This document shows positions 7,960 through 15,872 of a stretch of 64,000 nt of DNA, piece after piece; position 1 is the first letter of the stretch, and each line of letters opens with the position of its first letter. A model generated the notes under the pieces. It was not told the origin of the DNA, ran no database searches, and was given only the letters and a program-made list of their open reading frames with translations. Made by a program: the position numbers and the translations under genes. Where the stretch lies: NCBI GenBank assembly GCA_050246475.1, contig JBFWVZ010000003.1, forward strand, positions 372,001 through 436,000, written 5' to 3'. The stretch comes from CADEEL01 sp050246475 (lineage in GTDB: Bacteria > Pseudomonadota > Alphaproteobacteria > Caulobacterales > Aquidulcibacteraceae).

Positions 7960-8432
7960 TCGGGCGTCAGCCGCGTGCGCAGCGCACGCACGCGCTCCAG
8001 CAACGTTTGCGCTTGAGAGATTGTGGCGCCGTGCTCGAACGTGACGGTCCGCGGCGCGCCGCTCGATTCAATCGTGAGAGATTCAGCGCCGCCGTCCGCG
8101 CAATCCGGGCACCCGATGACATCCGGCAATCCGCTGAGATCGGCGTTTGCCGCCAAGCTCGCGATCTCCGCCCACTGCCCCGCGCTTAGTGTTTCCCTGA
8201 AGCGCTGCTCCGGCAGATTGTTCGACGCGCCGCGCCCGCCGCGCGCCTCGCGGATGAGCACGGCTTGCCCTTCCGAAATCTCCAGCCGCGTCGTGCAATA
8301 GCCGGTGCACATACCGAACGACGTCGTCGATACGATCCTGCGCACGTCGGACGGCGCTTGTGCGGCGGTCGTGCACGCCGCCAAGCCAAGCACCAGCCCA
8401 CACGCAAGCACAAACTTCAGTCGAGAGATCAT
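7956..8432 (-). CDS. small lipoprotein (DUF6438-like)
   Basis: 158 residues from ATG 8432 (MISRLKFVLACGLVLGLAAC). The lipobox LAAC gives acylation at about Cys20 and an envelope location. The mature part begins with IVSTTSFGMCTGYC, similar to the CFGxCPxY entry of DUF6438 proteins, and has further cysteines (IGCPDCADG), so disulfides are likely. Function is unknown. Ten nt separate it from the acyl-CoA dehydrogenase stop, and its own stop overlaps the hotdog gene start, so it belongs to the same transcript. Confidence 0.72.
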   Translation of the reverse strand: MISRLKFVLACGLVLGLAACTTAAQAPSDVRRIVSTTSFGMCTGYCTTRLEISEGQAVLIREARGGRGASNNLPEQRFRETLSAGQWAEIASLAANADLSGLPDVIGCPDCADGGAESLTIESSGAPRTVTFEHGATISQAQTLLERVRALRTRLTPE

Positions 8433-8442
8433 CCGCTTTCCT

Positions 8443-9615
8443 TCAGTAGCTCTTCGGCAATCCAAGCACGCGTTCTGCGATGAAGTTGAGGATCATCTCG
8501 CGCGACACGGGCACGAGGCGCGCGATCATCGCTTCGCGGAAATAGCGCTCCACGAAATATTCCTTAGCGTAGCCCATCCCGCCATGCGCCATGACAGCGG
8601 CTTCGCAGGCATTGAAGCCCGCTTCGCCGCCCAAGAACTTCGCCGCGTTCGCGTAGGCCCCCGCTTCCCTGCCCGCGTCGTAAAGCGCGGCGGCCTTGAA
8701 ACAGAGTAGATCGGCCGCTTCGAGTTCAGCCCACGCTTTCGCGAGCGGATGCGCGACGCCCTGGTTCTGCCCGATCGGCCGGCCGAACACGACGCGCTCC
8801 TGCGCATATTGCGCCGCCCGCGCGAGCGCTGCGCGCCCAAGCCCCACAGCTTCCGCGCCGATCAACGTGCGCTCCGGGTTGAGTCCAGTCAGCAGGATTT
8901 GAAAACCCTTGCCCTCTTCCCCGATCAAATCCTCTTTCGGCACTTCGAGTCCGTCGATGAAGAGCGTGTTGCACTCCACCGCCTTGCGGCCCATTTTTGG
9001 GATCGGGTTCGCTTCGATCTTGTTGCGGTTGAAGTCCGTGTAGAAGAGCGAGAGCCCGTCCGTCGGCTTCTTCGCCTGATCCTTCGGCGTCGTGCGCGCG
9101 ATGATGAGCATCTTCGAAGCGCGCTGCGCGTTCGTCGTCCAGATTTTCCGGCCCGTGATCGTGTAGCCGCTGTTCGTGCGCTCCGCGCGCGTCTCAAGGC
9201 TCGCGGTATCCAAGCCTGAGTTTGGCTCCGTCACCGCGAAGCACGCCTTGTCCGCGCCCGAGATCACCGGCGGCAGGAAACGCTGCTTCTGCTCCGCCGT
9301 GCCGAACTTCACGATCGGCATCAGCCCAAAAATGTTGAGATGGATCGCGGATGCGCCCGAAAAGCCCGCGCCAGACTGCGCGACCGTCTGCATCATCAGC
9401 GTCGCTTCGGTGAGCCCGAGCCCCGCGCCGCCGACTTCTTCGGGCATCGCGACGCCCAGCCAGCCCCCGTCGGCCATGTCCTTCACGAACGGTTCGGGAA
9501 ACTCGCCCGTCTCGTCCGTCTTCATCCAGAAATGATCGTCGTACTTGGCGCAGATTTTCGAGACCGCATCCTTGATCGCGGTCTGCGCTTCGTTGAGTTC
9601 GATGGCGAGTGTCAT
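8443..9615 (-). CDS. acyl-CoA dehydrogenase
   Basis: 390 residues from ATG 9615. It has the complete ACAD layout: a helical N-domain, the middle beta domain with CFAVTEPNSGLDTAS (flavin/substrate contacts) and TGRKIWTTNAQ, and the C-terminal helical domain ending with AHGGMGYAKEYFVERYFRE. The enzyme uses FAD to introduce an alpha-beta double bond into an acyl-CoA and passes electrons to ETF. Chain-length preference is unknown. The ATGA overlap with the upstream DAO-type gene indicates translational coupling. Confidence 0.93.
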   Translation of the reverse strand: MTLAIELNEAQTAIKDAVSKICAKYDDHFWMKTDETGEFPEPFVKDMADGGWLGVAMPEEVGGAGLGLTEATLMMQTVAQSGAGFSGASAIHLNIFGLMPIVKFGTAEQKQRFLPPVISGADKACFAVTEPNSGLDTASLETRAERTNSGYTITGRKIWTTNAQRASKMLIIARTTPKDQAKKPTDGLSLFYTDFNRNKIEANPIPKMGRKAVECNTLFIDGLEVPKEDLIGEEGKGFQILLTGLNPERTLIGAEAVGLGRAALARAAQYAQERVVFGRPIGQNQGVAHPLAKAWAELEAADLLCFKAAALYDAGREAGAYANAAKFLGGEAGFNACEAAVMAHGGMGYAKEYFVERYFREAMIARLVPVSREMILNFIAERVLGLPKSY

Positions 9616-10709
9616 TGCGTCCCGAAACGGTCTGGTGTGAAGGCCGCCCTAAGGGGCGCCTGCGCCTCGCCATACACGTAAGCGCGGATGATTTCAGCCG
9701 TGATCGGCGCAAGCAGCCATCCGTTGCGCGAATGCCCCGCCGCGATCAGCACGTCGCCCGAGGGGCCGATGAGCGGCGCCCAGTCCGGGCTCATGGGCCG
9801 CACGCCCGCCCACGCGAAAGCCTGTTCGTTCGCCTTCACCTGGCCCGGCAGCACGCGCTCGGCGGCCGCAAAGAGCGTCGCGATGAGGGCCTTGTCCGCG
9901 CGCCGATCGAAGCGCCCCGGCTCCATCGTAGCGCCGAGCACGCAATCGCGCTCGAAGCGCTCCGCGAGGTAGAAGCCTGGCCCATGCACATTGGCGCCGA
10001 GCGGCGCATCGAGCCTCACCGGCGCCATGTTCCCCTTCGCCGGCGTGATGTGCTTGAGCGCCGGCGCCGCGGCGAGCATCGCCTCGTTCGCCCAAGGGCC
10101 GGGCGCCAGCAGCACGACATCGCCCTCGAACGACGCGCCATTCGCGCAGTGCACGGCATTGCCCTCGATCCGCTCGGCATCGTGTGAGAAGTGAATCTGC
10201 ACACCGTATTGGCGCGCCGCCATGGCAAGGCCGGAAAGCACGCGCCCTGGATCGGCAACGCCCTCGTCCGCGATGAAGAACGCGTGATCCGTTCGCGCTT
10301 CGAGATTTGTCCTTCTGCGAAACTGCCCCGGACTCAGCGGCTCAACCACGCGCCCCAGTTTCGCAGCCCGTGCAACGAATGCGCTCGCCTCCGCTTCATC
10401 CCTCGCGATGAACGCCGCGCCGTCGAACCGCACGGCATCGGCCCAAGTCACGCTCGCATCTTGCTTGCGCCAAAGATCGAACGAGGCGAGCGCCAGCGCA
10501 TCGACGTCCTTGTGCGCATCTTCGGGCGCCATCGCCTCGCTGACCGGCGCGAGCATGCCCGCCGCCGCGAGGGACGCGGCTGGCCCATGCGCGCTGAAAT
10601 CTTCCTTCTCGCCTTCAAGCAGCGTCACGCGCGCGCCTGCTTGCGCGAGCCGCACAGCACAGAAGAGCCCGATCACTCCCGCGCCCACGATCACGACATG
10701 CTTGCTCAC
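9612..10709 (-). CDS. FAD-dependent oxidoreductase, DAO/ThiO-like
   Basis: 365 residues from a GTG at 10709 that overlaps the SLOG gene's stop. The N-terminal VVIVGAGVIGLFCAVRLAQ plus a following acidic residue (LLEGE) is a Rossmann FAD site, and the C-terminal WAGVRPMSPDWAPLIGPS followed by GHSRNGWLLAP is the conserved end of the D-amino acid oxidase/glycine oxidase family. ThiO-like glycine oxidation is the nearest guess, but no thiamine genes are nearby, so a different amine substrate is quite possible. Confidence 0.85.
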   Translation of the reverse strand: MSKHVVIVGAGVIGLFCAVRLAQAGARVTLLEGEKEDFSAHGPAASLAAAGMLAPVSEAMAPEDAHKDVDALALASFDLWRKQDASVTWADAVRFDGAAFIARDEAEASAFVARAAKLGRVVEPLSPGQFRRRTNLEARTDHAFFIADEGVADPGRVLSGLAMAARQYGVQIHFSHDAERIEGNAVHCANGASFEGDVVLLAPGPWANEAMLAAAPALKHITPAKGNMAPVRLDAPLGANVHGPGFYLAERFERDCVLGATMEPGRFDRRADKALIATLFAAAERVLPGQVKANEQAFAWAGVRPMSPDWAPLIGPSGDVLIAAGHSRNGWLLAPITAEIIRAYVYGEAQAPLRAAFTPDRFGTQ

Positions 10710-11374
10710 GCCGTGCGCATCTCGCTTGGACGCGCGGTGCGCGGATAGCGCGCCGCAAGCGCTTCATGCAACCGGCGGCGAAAGCTCCCTGCGCGCGGCA
10801 GGGGCGCGGGGCCGACGAGCTTCACGCCTGGCGCGCCGACCGAAATCCAAAGCACCAGGCCGCCCTTCTCAAGCATGAGCGCGGCCACTTCGCTCGTGCC
10901 GCCAGGCCCGCGCGGCGGCGATCCGTTCCACACGCAGATCAGAAGATCCGCCTGTTCGATGATGAGCCGCCCGACCGCGGCATATTCCGCCGCATCGCCG
11001 CCGATGGCGCCGGCTTCCTCCGCTGTCACGGCGCGTGTGCGGCGGGAAGCCCAAAGCAGACGCTGAAAATGCGCCTTCGATTCCGCGTCGGGAAAATCTT
11101 GTTCGTATCGTTCGGGATCGAACGGCAGCGGCGTGATGAGCCGCCAGCCCCGCCCGAGCGCTGCATCCGCCGCATAGCGATCCGCGCCTTCGGCGATGGC
11201 GGAAATGAGCGTGAAGCGCACATGCCCCTCGTTCGCCTCCGCCGCCGCCATCTCGATCGCTTCGAGGCAAAGGGCGATCTCGCGTTGAATGCGCGGCCGC
11301 TCGGTCTCCGGCAATTGATTGAGCCGGTGGCCCGTGACGGCGACGCGCACCTGACGGGGCGGGCGGTCTCTCAC
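10706..11374 (-). CDS. SLOG-fold nucleotide-binding domain protein
   Basis: 222 residues from a GTG at 11374, the only start that fits the GTGA overlap with the patatin stop. The Rossmann-like order is visible: VRVAVTGHR (about 10-17), then LISAIAEGADRYAADAALGRGWRLITPLPF, a GRLIIEQADLLICVWNG strand and GPGGTSEVAALMLEKGG. The TGHR, EGADR and GGT-S/A-E signatures are those of the SLOG (DprA/LOG-like) family predicted to bind nucleotides or nucleotide-derived ligands. The protein has no other domain. Being fused in translation to a patatin lipase suggests a sensor-effector or enzyme-effector pair. Confidence 0.78.
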   Translation of the reverse strand: MRDRPPRQVRVAVTGHRLNQLPETERPRIQREIALCLEAIEMAAAEANEGHVRFTLISAIAEGADRYAADAALGRGWRLITPLPFDPERYEQDFPDAESKAHFQRLLWASRRTRAVTAEEAGAIGGDAAEYAAVGRLIIEQADLLICVWNGSPPRGPGGTSEVAALMLEKGGLVLWISVGAPGVKLVGPAPLPRAGSFRRRLHEALAARYPRTARPSEMRTA

Positions 11375-12621
11375 GCCGCCTGGCTCCGCCACGCCGCGAG
11401 ATCGAAGCGCGGATTGGGATAGTTCGCGTCGATGAAGCTGCGCCCCGCGCATTCGCCGATCTCCAGCAGCAGGCTCATATTCTCCGGCTTGCCGTTCGCG
11501 AGCTGATCGAGCGCTTCGCACGCCTCCCAGGAAATGTTCCGCCCAATGAGCTTTTCGAGCGCGACCGTTTCTTCCGGCCCCGGTGTCTTGCTGCGCCGCC
11601 CTCTCGGCGGCTTCGGCTTGCGATCGAGGATGACATCGAGGCGCTGATAGTCGAGCAGCGGCTCCCGCAAGATGCACCCGCCGCGCATGTCGCCGATCTC
11701 GGCATTGATGAACCAGGGCTTCGCCGGCTCCGCGAGCGCCTGCATCATCATCACGCCCTGCATCTGCGTGTCGTAGATCATCGAACGCAGCGCATGCACG
11801 CCTTTGACGCCCGGCGGCAAGCCCGAAAAACTATGCCCATCGACGTGCGGGCGGCGAAGGCCGGTGCCGCACGACGTCATCATCAGATTTTGCGCCCCGC
11901 CTCCCCATTTGAACGGATAAGCGGGCTCAAGCGCCAGCAGCAGCAATTGCATGCTGGGATTGTTGTTGGCGCTGACCGCGCCATCGACGAAATAGCCGCG
12001 CTGAACCGGGTTGTTCTGCCCATCGTACTCGATGTCGATCACCACCTCGTCGAAGAAGGTGGGCGCCGCCGCGCTCGCAAGCACGAGATCGATTAGGCGA
12101 TAGCGTTTGTTCGGATAGACGCCGCTGTCGGCCGGCGTATCCCAATATTTGGAGCCGGGATGATTGGTGAGAACCCACGCCGAGCCCGTGTCGATGCGCT
12201 TGGCGTGAATCGCGAGTCCGGTCTTGAGATCGGCGGAACCCAGGGTCTTCGTTGAGAGCACCGCTTGCAGCGCCTTGCGCAATTTCTTGCCGTCGAACTT
12301 CGATTGAATGAAAACACCGTCGCCCGCTTGCTTGCCGAACACTTGCGGGCCGAGCTCGCCGTACATCTCGATCATGTCGTCGGTCGCGAAGCCGAGCGCG
12401 AGCCCCGCCGCGATGATCGCGCCCGTCGATGTGCCGCCGATAAGATCGTAATAGTCTGACAGCGTCAGCGATGGATTGTTCGCGCGGCGGCGCAGTTCCG
12501 CTTCGAGCGCACTCAACATCCCGAGCGTCAGAATGCCCCTGACGCCGCCGCCGTCGAGCGAGAGCACGCGCTTCGGGCCCATTCTTGGATCGAGATGCTC
12601 TTCGAGCGTTCTGGCCATCAT
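11371..12621 (-). CDS. patatin-like phospholipase
   Basis: About 416 residues. ATG 12621 and ATG 12618 are tandem; the GGAGAGG just upstream gives better spacing to the second. It has the full patatin set: oxyanion loop DGGGVRG (23-29), nucleophile elbow GTSTG (Ser65) and the catalytic dyad aspartate in VDGA (about Asp213). The family hydrolyses acyl esters of phospholipids and is related to CapV-type immune effectors. No signal peptide or membrane segment is visible, so it is cytosolic and could act on the inner membrane. The SLOG gene follows with a 4-nt overlap; the FolC-like gene ends 39 nt upstream. Confidence 0.92.
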   Translation of the reverse strand: MMARTLEEHLDPRMGPKRVLSLDGGGVRGILTLGMLSALEAELRRRANNPSLTLSDYYDLIGGTSTGAIIAAGLALGFATDDMIEMYGELGPQVFGKQAGDGVFIQSKFDGKKLRKALQAVLSTKTLGSADLKTGLAIHAKRIDTGSAWVLTNHPGSKYWDTPADSGVYPNKRYRLIDLVLASAAAPTFFDEVVIDIEYDGQNNPVQRGYFVDGAVSANNNPSMQLLLLALEPAYPFKWGGGAQNLMMTSCGTGLRRPHVDGHSFSGLPPGVKGVHALRSMIYDTQMQGVMMMQALAEPAKPWFINAEIGDMRGGCILREPLLDYQRLDVILDRKPKPPRGRRSKTPGPEETVALEKLIGRNISWEACEALDQLANGKPENMSLLLEIGECAGRSFIDANYPNPRFDLAAWRSQAA

Positions 12622-12660
12622 CCTCTCCGGCGAAGCGGCGTGCTTAGCGCGGCATCGGCG

Positions 12661-13911
12661 TCAAAAGAAGGCCAATTGGGCCGGATCGCGGCCCTCATGC
12701 ACCGCCTGGAATTCCACAGCCAGGAAGAGCCCGCCCGCGACATAAATTGCGCCGCCGCGCGCGCGCGCATGCCCGATCGCCAGCGCGTGCGCCTCGCGCA
12801 TCGAGCGCGCCTCGAAAATGAGCGCGCGTGGATTGGCGTTGAACGCCGCCGTTGCAATTTCATCGGCCGGTGCGCCTTTGTGCAACGCCGCCGCGCAAAC
12901 GATCACGTCAAAGTGCGGCGCAAGCCGTGCAACGATCTCATTGGCGCGCTTGTCCTGCGAAGCGCCGACGACCAACACCTGCCGATCGCCGGGATGCATC
13001 GCTAGGAAGCCAGCCAGCGCGGCTTCGATGGCGCGCGGCGTGTGCCCCACATCGATGACGATTGGCGGATCGGTCTCAATCGTCTCTAAGCGCCCAGGCC
13101 AATTCACGTTCATCAGACCGCACGCAATCGCCTCGTCCGCCGCGCCCATCTTCCGCGCAAGGTGCGCCGCCACGGCAGCGTTCTCCCGTTGATGCGCGCC
13201 CTCTAAACCGACCACTCCATGGACGCCGCGCAGCGGCGATCCAGGCCCCAAGGGCTTTGCAAGCTCCACACTAACGCGTCGCGCCGCCGCGTGCGCGCGC
13301 ACGCCGTCGCCAAACGCCGCAACGGATTCGCCCAGCACGAGCACCCCGCCCGCCGCGACCGCATCCGCCTTGTCGAGCGCAATATCCTCCAGCGTCTCCC
13401 CGAGCAGCTTTGTGTGTTCAAGATCGAGGGACGTGATCGCGGATAGCCTGGCGCGCGTGAAGCGCGTCACGTCATGGCGCCCGCCAATCCCCGCTTCCCA
13501 GACCACCCGGTCGCATTGCGCTGATTGAAACCAGGACGCCGCGACCAGAAACAGAAACTCGAAACCGCCAATCGCGTGGGCCGGATGCGCCAGCGCCCAG
13601 CCGTCCGCCTCTTCCTCAAGAAGCCCCCAATGCTTGTCGAGCGCATCATCGCCAATTGCCGCGCGGTCGATCTGGAAGCGTTCGTTGATCGCGAAGAGGT
13701 GAGGCGAGGTGAAGAGCCCCGTCCTCAGCCCGCTCTCGGTAAGGATGGAAGCGAGCATCGCGGCGGTCGATCCTTTGCCGTTGGACCCCGTGATGACCGC
13801 GCTCTTACTCGCAAACGCATCAAGATCGATTCCAGCGCGCGCTGCGATTCCACGCACGCGCATCTCCTGATCGCCGCCTCCGAATTTCGGATACTTCGGC
13901 AGGCGTATCAT
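12661..13911 (-). CDS. FolC-like Mur-ligase family protein
   Basis: 416 residues from ATG 13911 (MIRLPKYPKF), overlapping the upstream ATP-grasp gene's stop (ATGA). The ATP loop ITGSNGKGSTAAML (about 40-53), LFTSPHL, WEAGIGGRHDVT and LEHTKLLGETLEDIALDKA are the folylpolyglutamate synthase/dihydrofolate synthase signatures. These enzymes form an amide through an acyl phosphate. The N-terminal lead is short compared with housekeeping FolC, and accD, the usual folC neighbour in proteobacteria, is not here. It may be the real FolC or a paralogue that works with the ATP-grasp ligase. Confidence 0.8.
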   Translation of the reverse strand: MIRLPKYPKFGGGDQEMRVRGIAARAGIDLDAFASKSAVITGSNGKGSTAAMLASILTESGLRTGLFTSPHLFAINERFQIDRAAIGDDALDKHWGLLEEEADGWALAHPAHAIGGFEFLFLVAASWFQSAQCDRVVWEAGIGGRHDVTRFTRARLSAITSLDLEHTKLLGETLEDIALDKADAVAAGGVLVLGESVAAFGDGVRAHAAARRVSVELAKPLGPGSPLRGVHGVVGLEGAHQRENAAVAAHLARKMGAADEAIACGLMNVNWPGRLETIETDPPIVIDVGHTPRAIEAALAGFLAMHPGDRQVLVVGASQDKRANEIVARLAPHFDVIVCAAALHKGAPADEIATAAFNANPRALIFEARSMREAHALAIGHARARGGAIYVAGGLFLAVEFQAVHEGRDPAQLAFF

Positions 13912-14729
13912 CGAAGCGCGGCGCGGAAATTCGCAGCCCAAACCGTCTCGATCAGATCGAAGCGCCCAACATCGGCCAGCGTTTCGATGCCCGGATTGGC
14001 GTTCGCCTCGATCACCACGAGTTCCGAGAGATCGCGCGCCGGTGAAACGTCGAAGAGATCGACCCCCGCAAGCTTCAGGTCCAGGGCCTCCGCCGCGCGC
14101 ATCGCCGTCCGAGCCAGCGCGTCCGGCGGCGCATCGGTGAAATCGGCCGCGCCGCCGCCTTGCGAGCGGTTCGCCGCCCCGCCTGCCGGCGCATGCTTGC
14201 GATAAGAGAAGAGCGCACGCCCCTCCAGCACGAAAACGCGGTGCTCGTCGCCCTCAATCACCGGCTGCACCAGGATCGATTCAAACTCATCGCGCACGCG
14301 CGTAAGATAGTCGCGGAACGCCGCCGCGTTTTCGATCCGCTCCGCGAACTGCCCCCGCCCCCCGCTGTTCGGCTTGCAGAAGAGCGGCCACGCCGCCGTC
14401 TCGGCGAACGCCAGCGCATCGCCAAGCTCCCGCCCCGGCGAACGCGAGGCCGCCTTGCGCGCATGGGTGAAGAAGAGCCGCGATGGAATGGTCAAAAGGC
14501 CTTCGCGCCCGCGCATCACACGGTTCGCGAAATCCTTGTCGCGCGCGAGCGAATAGGCGCGCGCGGAATTGAGCGCGTAAGGTGTGGCGTATCCTCCGGC
14601 GAACACCGCGCTCTTCACGCCGTCATGAGTGCGCACTTCGAAGAGATAGCCGTCCTCGCCGTCCATCGAACGGAAGACGAAGCCCAATGCGCGCGCCGTG
14701 TGCGCGGCAAACCGCGCGTGACTGTTCAT
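13908..14729 (-). CDS. ATP-grasp ligase domain protein
   Basis: 273 residues from ATG 14729; the frame runs on upstream through the tRNA-His gene, so the first ATG after the tRNA was taken. The ATP-grasp pieces are WPLFCKPNSGGRG (about 114-126: ATP-binding lysine and Gly-rich loop), ILVQPVIEGDEHRVFVLEG (about 152-170) and VVIEANANPGIETL near the C-terminus (Mg-binding E-x-N). The spacing is close to the ATP-grasp half of cyanophycin synthetase and RimK-like amino-acid ligases. It is translationally coupled to a FolC-like Mur ligase, which suggests that the two act on the same molecule. Confidence 0.72.
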   Translation of the reverse strand: MNSHARFAAHTARALGFVFRSMDGEDGYLFEVRTHDGVKSAVFAGGYATPYALNSARAYSLARDKDFANRVMRGREGLLTIPSRLFFTHARKAASRSPGRELGDALAFAETAAWPLFCKPNSGGRGQFAERIENAAAFRDYLTRVRDEFESILVQPVIEGDEHRVFVLEGRALFSYRKHAPAGGAANRSQGGGAADFTDAPPDALARTAMRAAEALDLKLAGVDLFDVSPARDLSELVVIEANANPGIETLADVGRFDLIETVWAANFRAALR

Positions 14730-14752
14730 GAATGTAGGCTGCGCGGAAAGCG

Positions 14753-14829
14753 TGGTACCGCCTCCAGGGCTCGAACCAGGGACCTCTGGATCCACAATCC
14801 AGCGCTCTAACCAACTGAGCTAAGGCGGC
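14753..14829 (-). tRNA. tRNA-His (GTG)
   Basis: A 77-nt cloverleaf: acceptor GCCGCCT/AGGCGGT, D arm GCTC...GAGC, anticodon stem CTGGA/TCCAG with loop TTGTGGA (anticodon GTG), T loop TTCGAGC, and an encoded CCA. The discriminator is A73 and the base before position 1 is T, so the usual G-1 identity base of tRNA-His is not encoded, as known for most alphaproteobacteria. The T stem has a T-T mismatch in its centre. Confidence 0.93.
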
Positions 14830-14887
14830 ACGCTAAGGGCGCGGAACCTAATGCGCGGCCCTGGCGGAAGCAAGGCGCGCCGAGTCC

Positions 14888-15664
14888 TCAGGCCGGGCCC
14901 CAGCCGCGCTGGGCGATATAAGCCCGCAACGCCTCGATGCGGTTAGCGGGATCGGGGTGCGTGGAGAGAAATTCCGGCGGGCGCGATCCGCCGCTTTGTT
15001 GCATGCGCAGCCAGAAATTCACCGCTTCGCGCGGCTGATAGCCGGCGGCGTGCATGTAATTGACGCCGAGCTGGTCGGCCTCGGCCTCCTGCGCGCGCGA
15101 GAACGGGAGCGCGAGGCCCACCTGCGCGCCGAGGCCCAATGCCCCGAGCACGAGCTGACTGTCCGTCGCCGCGCCGGCGACTTGCATCGCGCCCTGCTGC
15201 GCCACCGCGCGGCTGTAGCGTTCCGCGGCGTGGCGCCCGGTCACGTGGCCCGTCTCGTGGCCCAGCACGGCCGCGAGCTGATCGTCGTTCTGCGCCAGCT
15301 CCACGATGCCGCGATAAACGCCGACCTTCCCGCCTGGCATGACGAAGGCGTTCCGGTCCGGCCGGTCGAAGAGGGCGTACTCCCATTGCAGCTGCTGCAG
15401 GTTGGCCGCGCGCGCGATGCGCCCGCCGATCTCCTCGATGCGCGCCTGCTGCGCCCGGTTGTTCCAGCGCGGCGTTTGCTGGAGCTGTTGACGCCAGGCC
15501 TCAAGCGCAAGCTGGCTCATCTGCGCGTCGTCCACCAGGATGAGCTGATTGCGGCCGGTCTCGGGATTGGTCGCGCAGCCCGCGAGCACCGCCGCGCCGG
15601 CCCCCAGGAGCGCCGCGCGGCGTGACAGAAAATGATCGAACGGATTGGCGCAGGCTCGGCACAT
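14888..15664 (-). CDS. M48 family metalloprotease, lipoprotein
   Basis: 258 residues from ATG 15664, with GGAAGGAG upstream. The N-terminus is unusual: CRAC, then a twin-arginine-like SRRAALLGAGAAVLAGC, giving a probable Tat lipoprotein with Cys30. The zinc site is HETGH (about 136-140) with the third ligand in EAEADQLG (about 195-202). The domain resembles BepA/LoiP-type periplasmic proteases that act on misfolded outer-membrane proteins; the TPR tail of BepA is absent. It stands alone between tRNA-His and tRNA-Phe. Confidence 0.9.
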   Translation of the reverse strand: MCRACANPFDHFLSRRAALLGAGAAVLAGCATNPETGRNQLILVDDAQMSQLALEAWRQQLQQTPRWNNRAQQARIEEIGGRIARAANLQQLQWEYALFDRPDRNAFVMPGGKVGVYRGIVELAQNDDQLAAVLGHETGHVTGRHAAERYSRAVAQQGAMQVAGAATDSQLVLGALGLGAQVGLALPFSRAQEAEADQLGVNYMHAAGYQPREAVNFWLRMQQSGGSRPPEFLSTHPDPANRIEALRAYIAQRGWGPA

Positions 15665-15730
15665 GGGCGTCTCCTTCCGGGAGGAGAATAGCACTCGTCG
15701 CGAACGGGGCGACCCCGGCGCGGCGTTCAG

Positions 15731-15758
15731 TTGACCCTCACGGCCGTTGGTGTAAGAG
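15731..15758 (+). promoter_or_regulatory. probable promoter of tRNA-Phe
   Basis: TTGACC (15731-15736), a 16-nt spacer, then TAAGAG (15753-15758), about 40 nt before the mature tRNA 5' end. It is the best hexamer pair in the 132-nt gap between the M48 gene and the tRNA. Confidence 0.45.
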
Positions 15759-15796
15759 CCACCCCCTCGCGAACCCGGCCCGGCCGGGAGCCCGGC

Positions 15797-15872
15797 GCCT
15801 GGGTAGCTCAGTTGGTAGAGCAGCGGATTGAAAATCCGCGTGTCGGCGGTTCAATTCCGTCCCCAGGCACCA
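15797..15872 (+). tRNA. tRNA-Phe (GAA)
   Basis: A 76-nt cloverleaf: acceptor GCCTGGG/CCCAGGC, D arm GCTC AGTTGGTA GAGC, anticodon stem GCGGA/TCCGC with loop TTGAAAA (anticodon GAA), T loop TTCAATT, and an encoded ACCA end. The CCA is directly followed by the stop codon of the opposite-strand metallophosphoesterase gene, so no space is left between them. Confidence 0.95.

Noticed and set aside
10706..12621. Calling the patatin-SLOG pair a CBASS or Thoeris system outright
   Set aside because: No CD-NTase, TIR, Cap or ThsA-like gene is adjacent and the neighbours are metabolic, so only a tentative module is reported.
14730..14795. N-terminal extension of the ATP-grasp gene into tRNA-His
   Set aside because: Reading through a tRNA gene is implausible; ATG 14729 was chosen.
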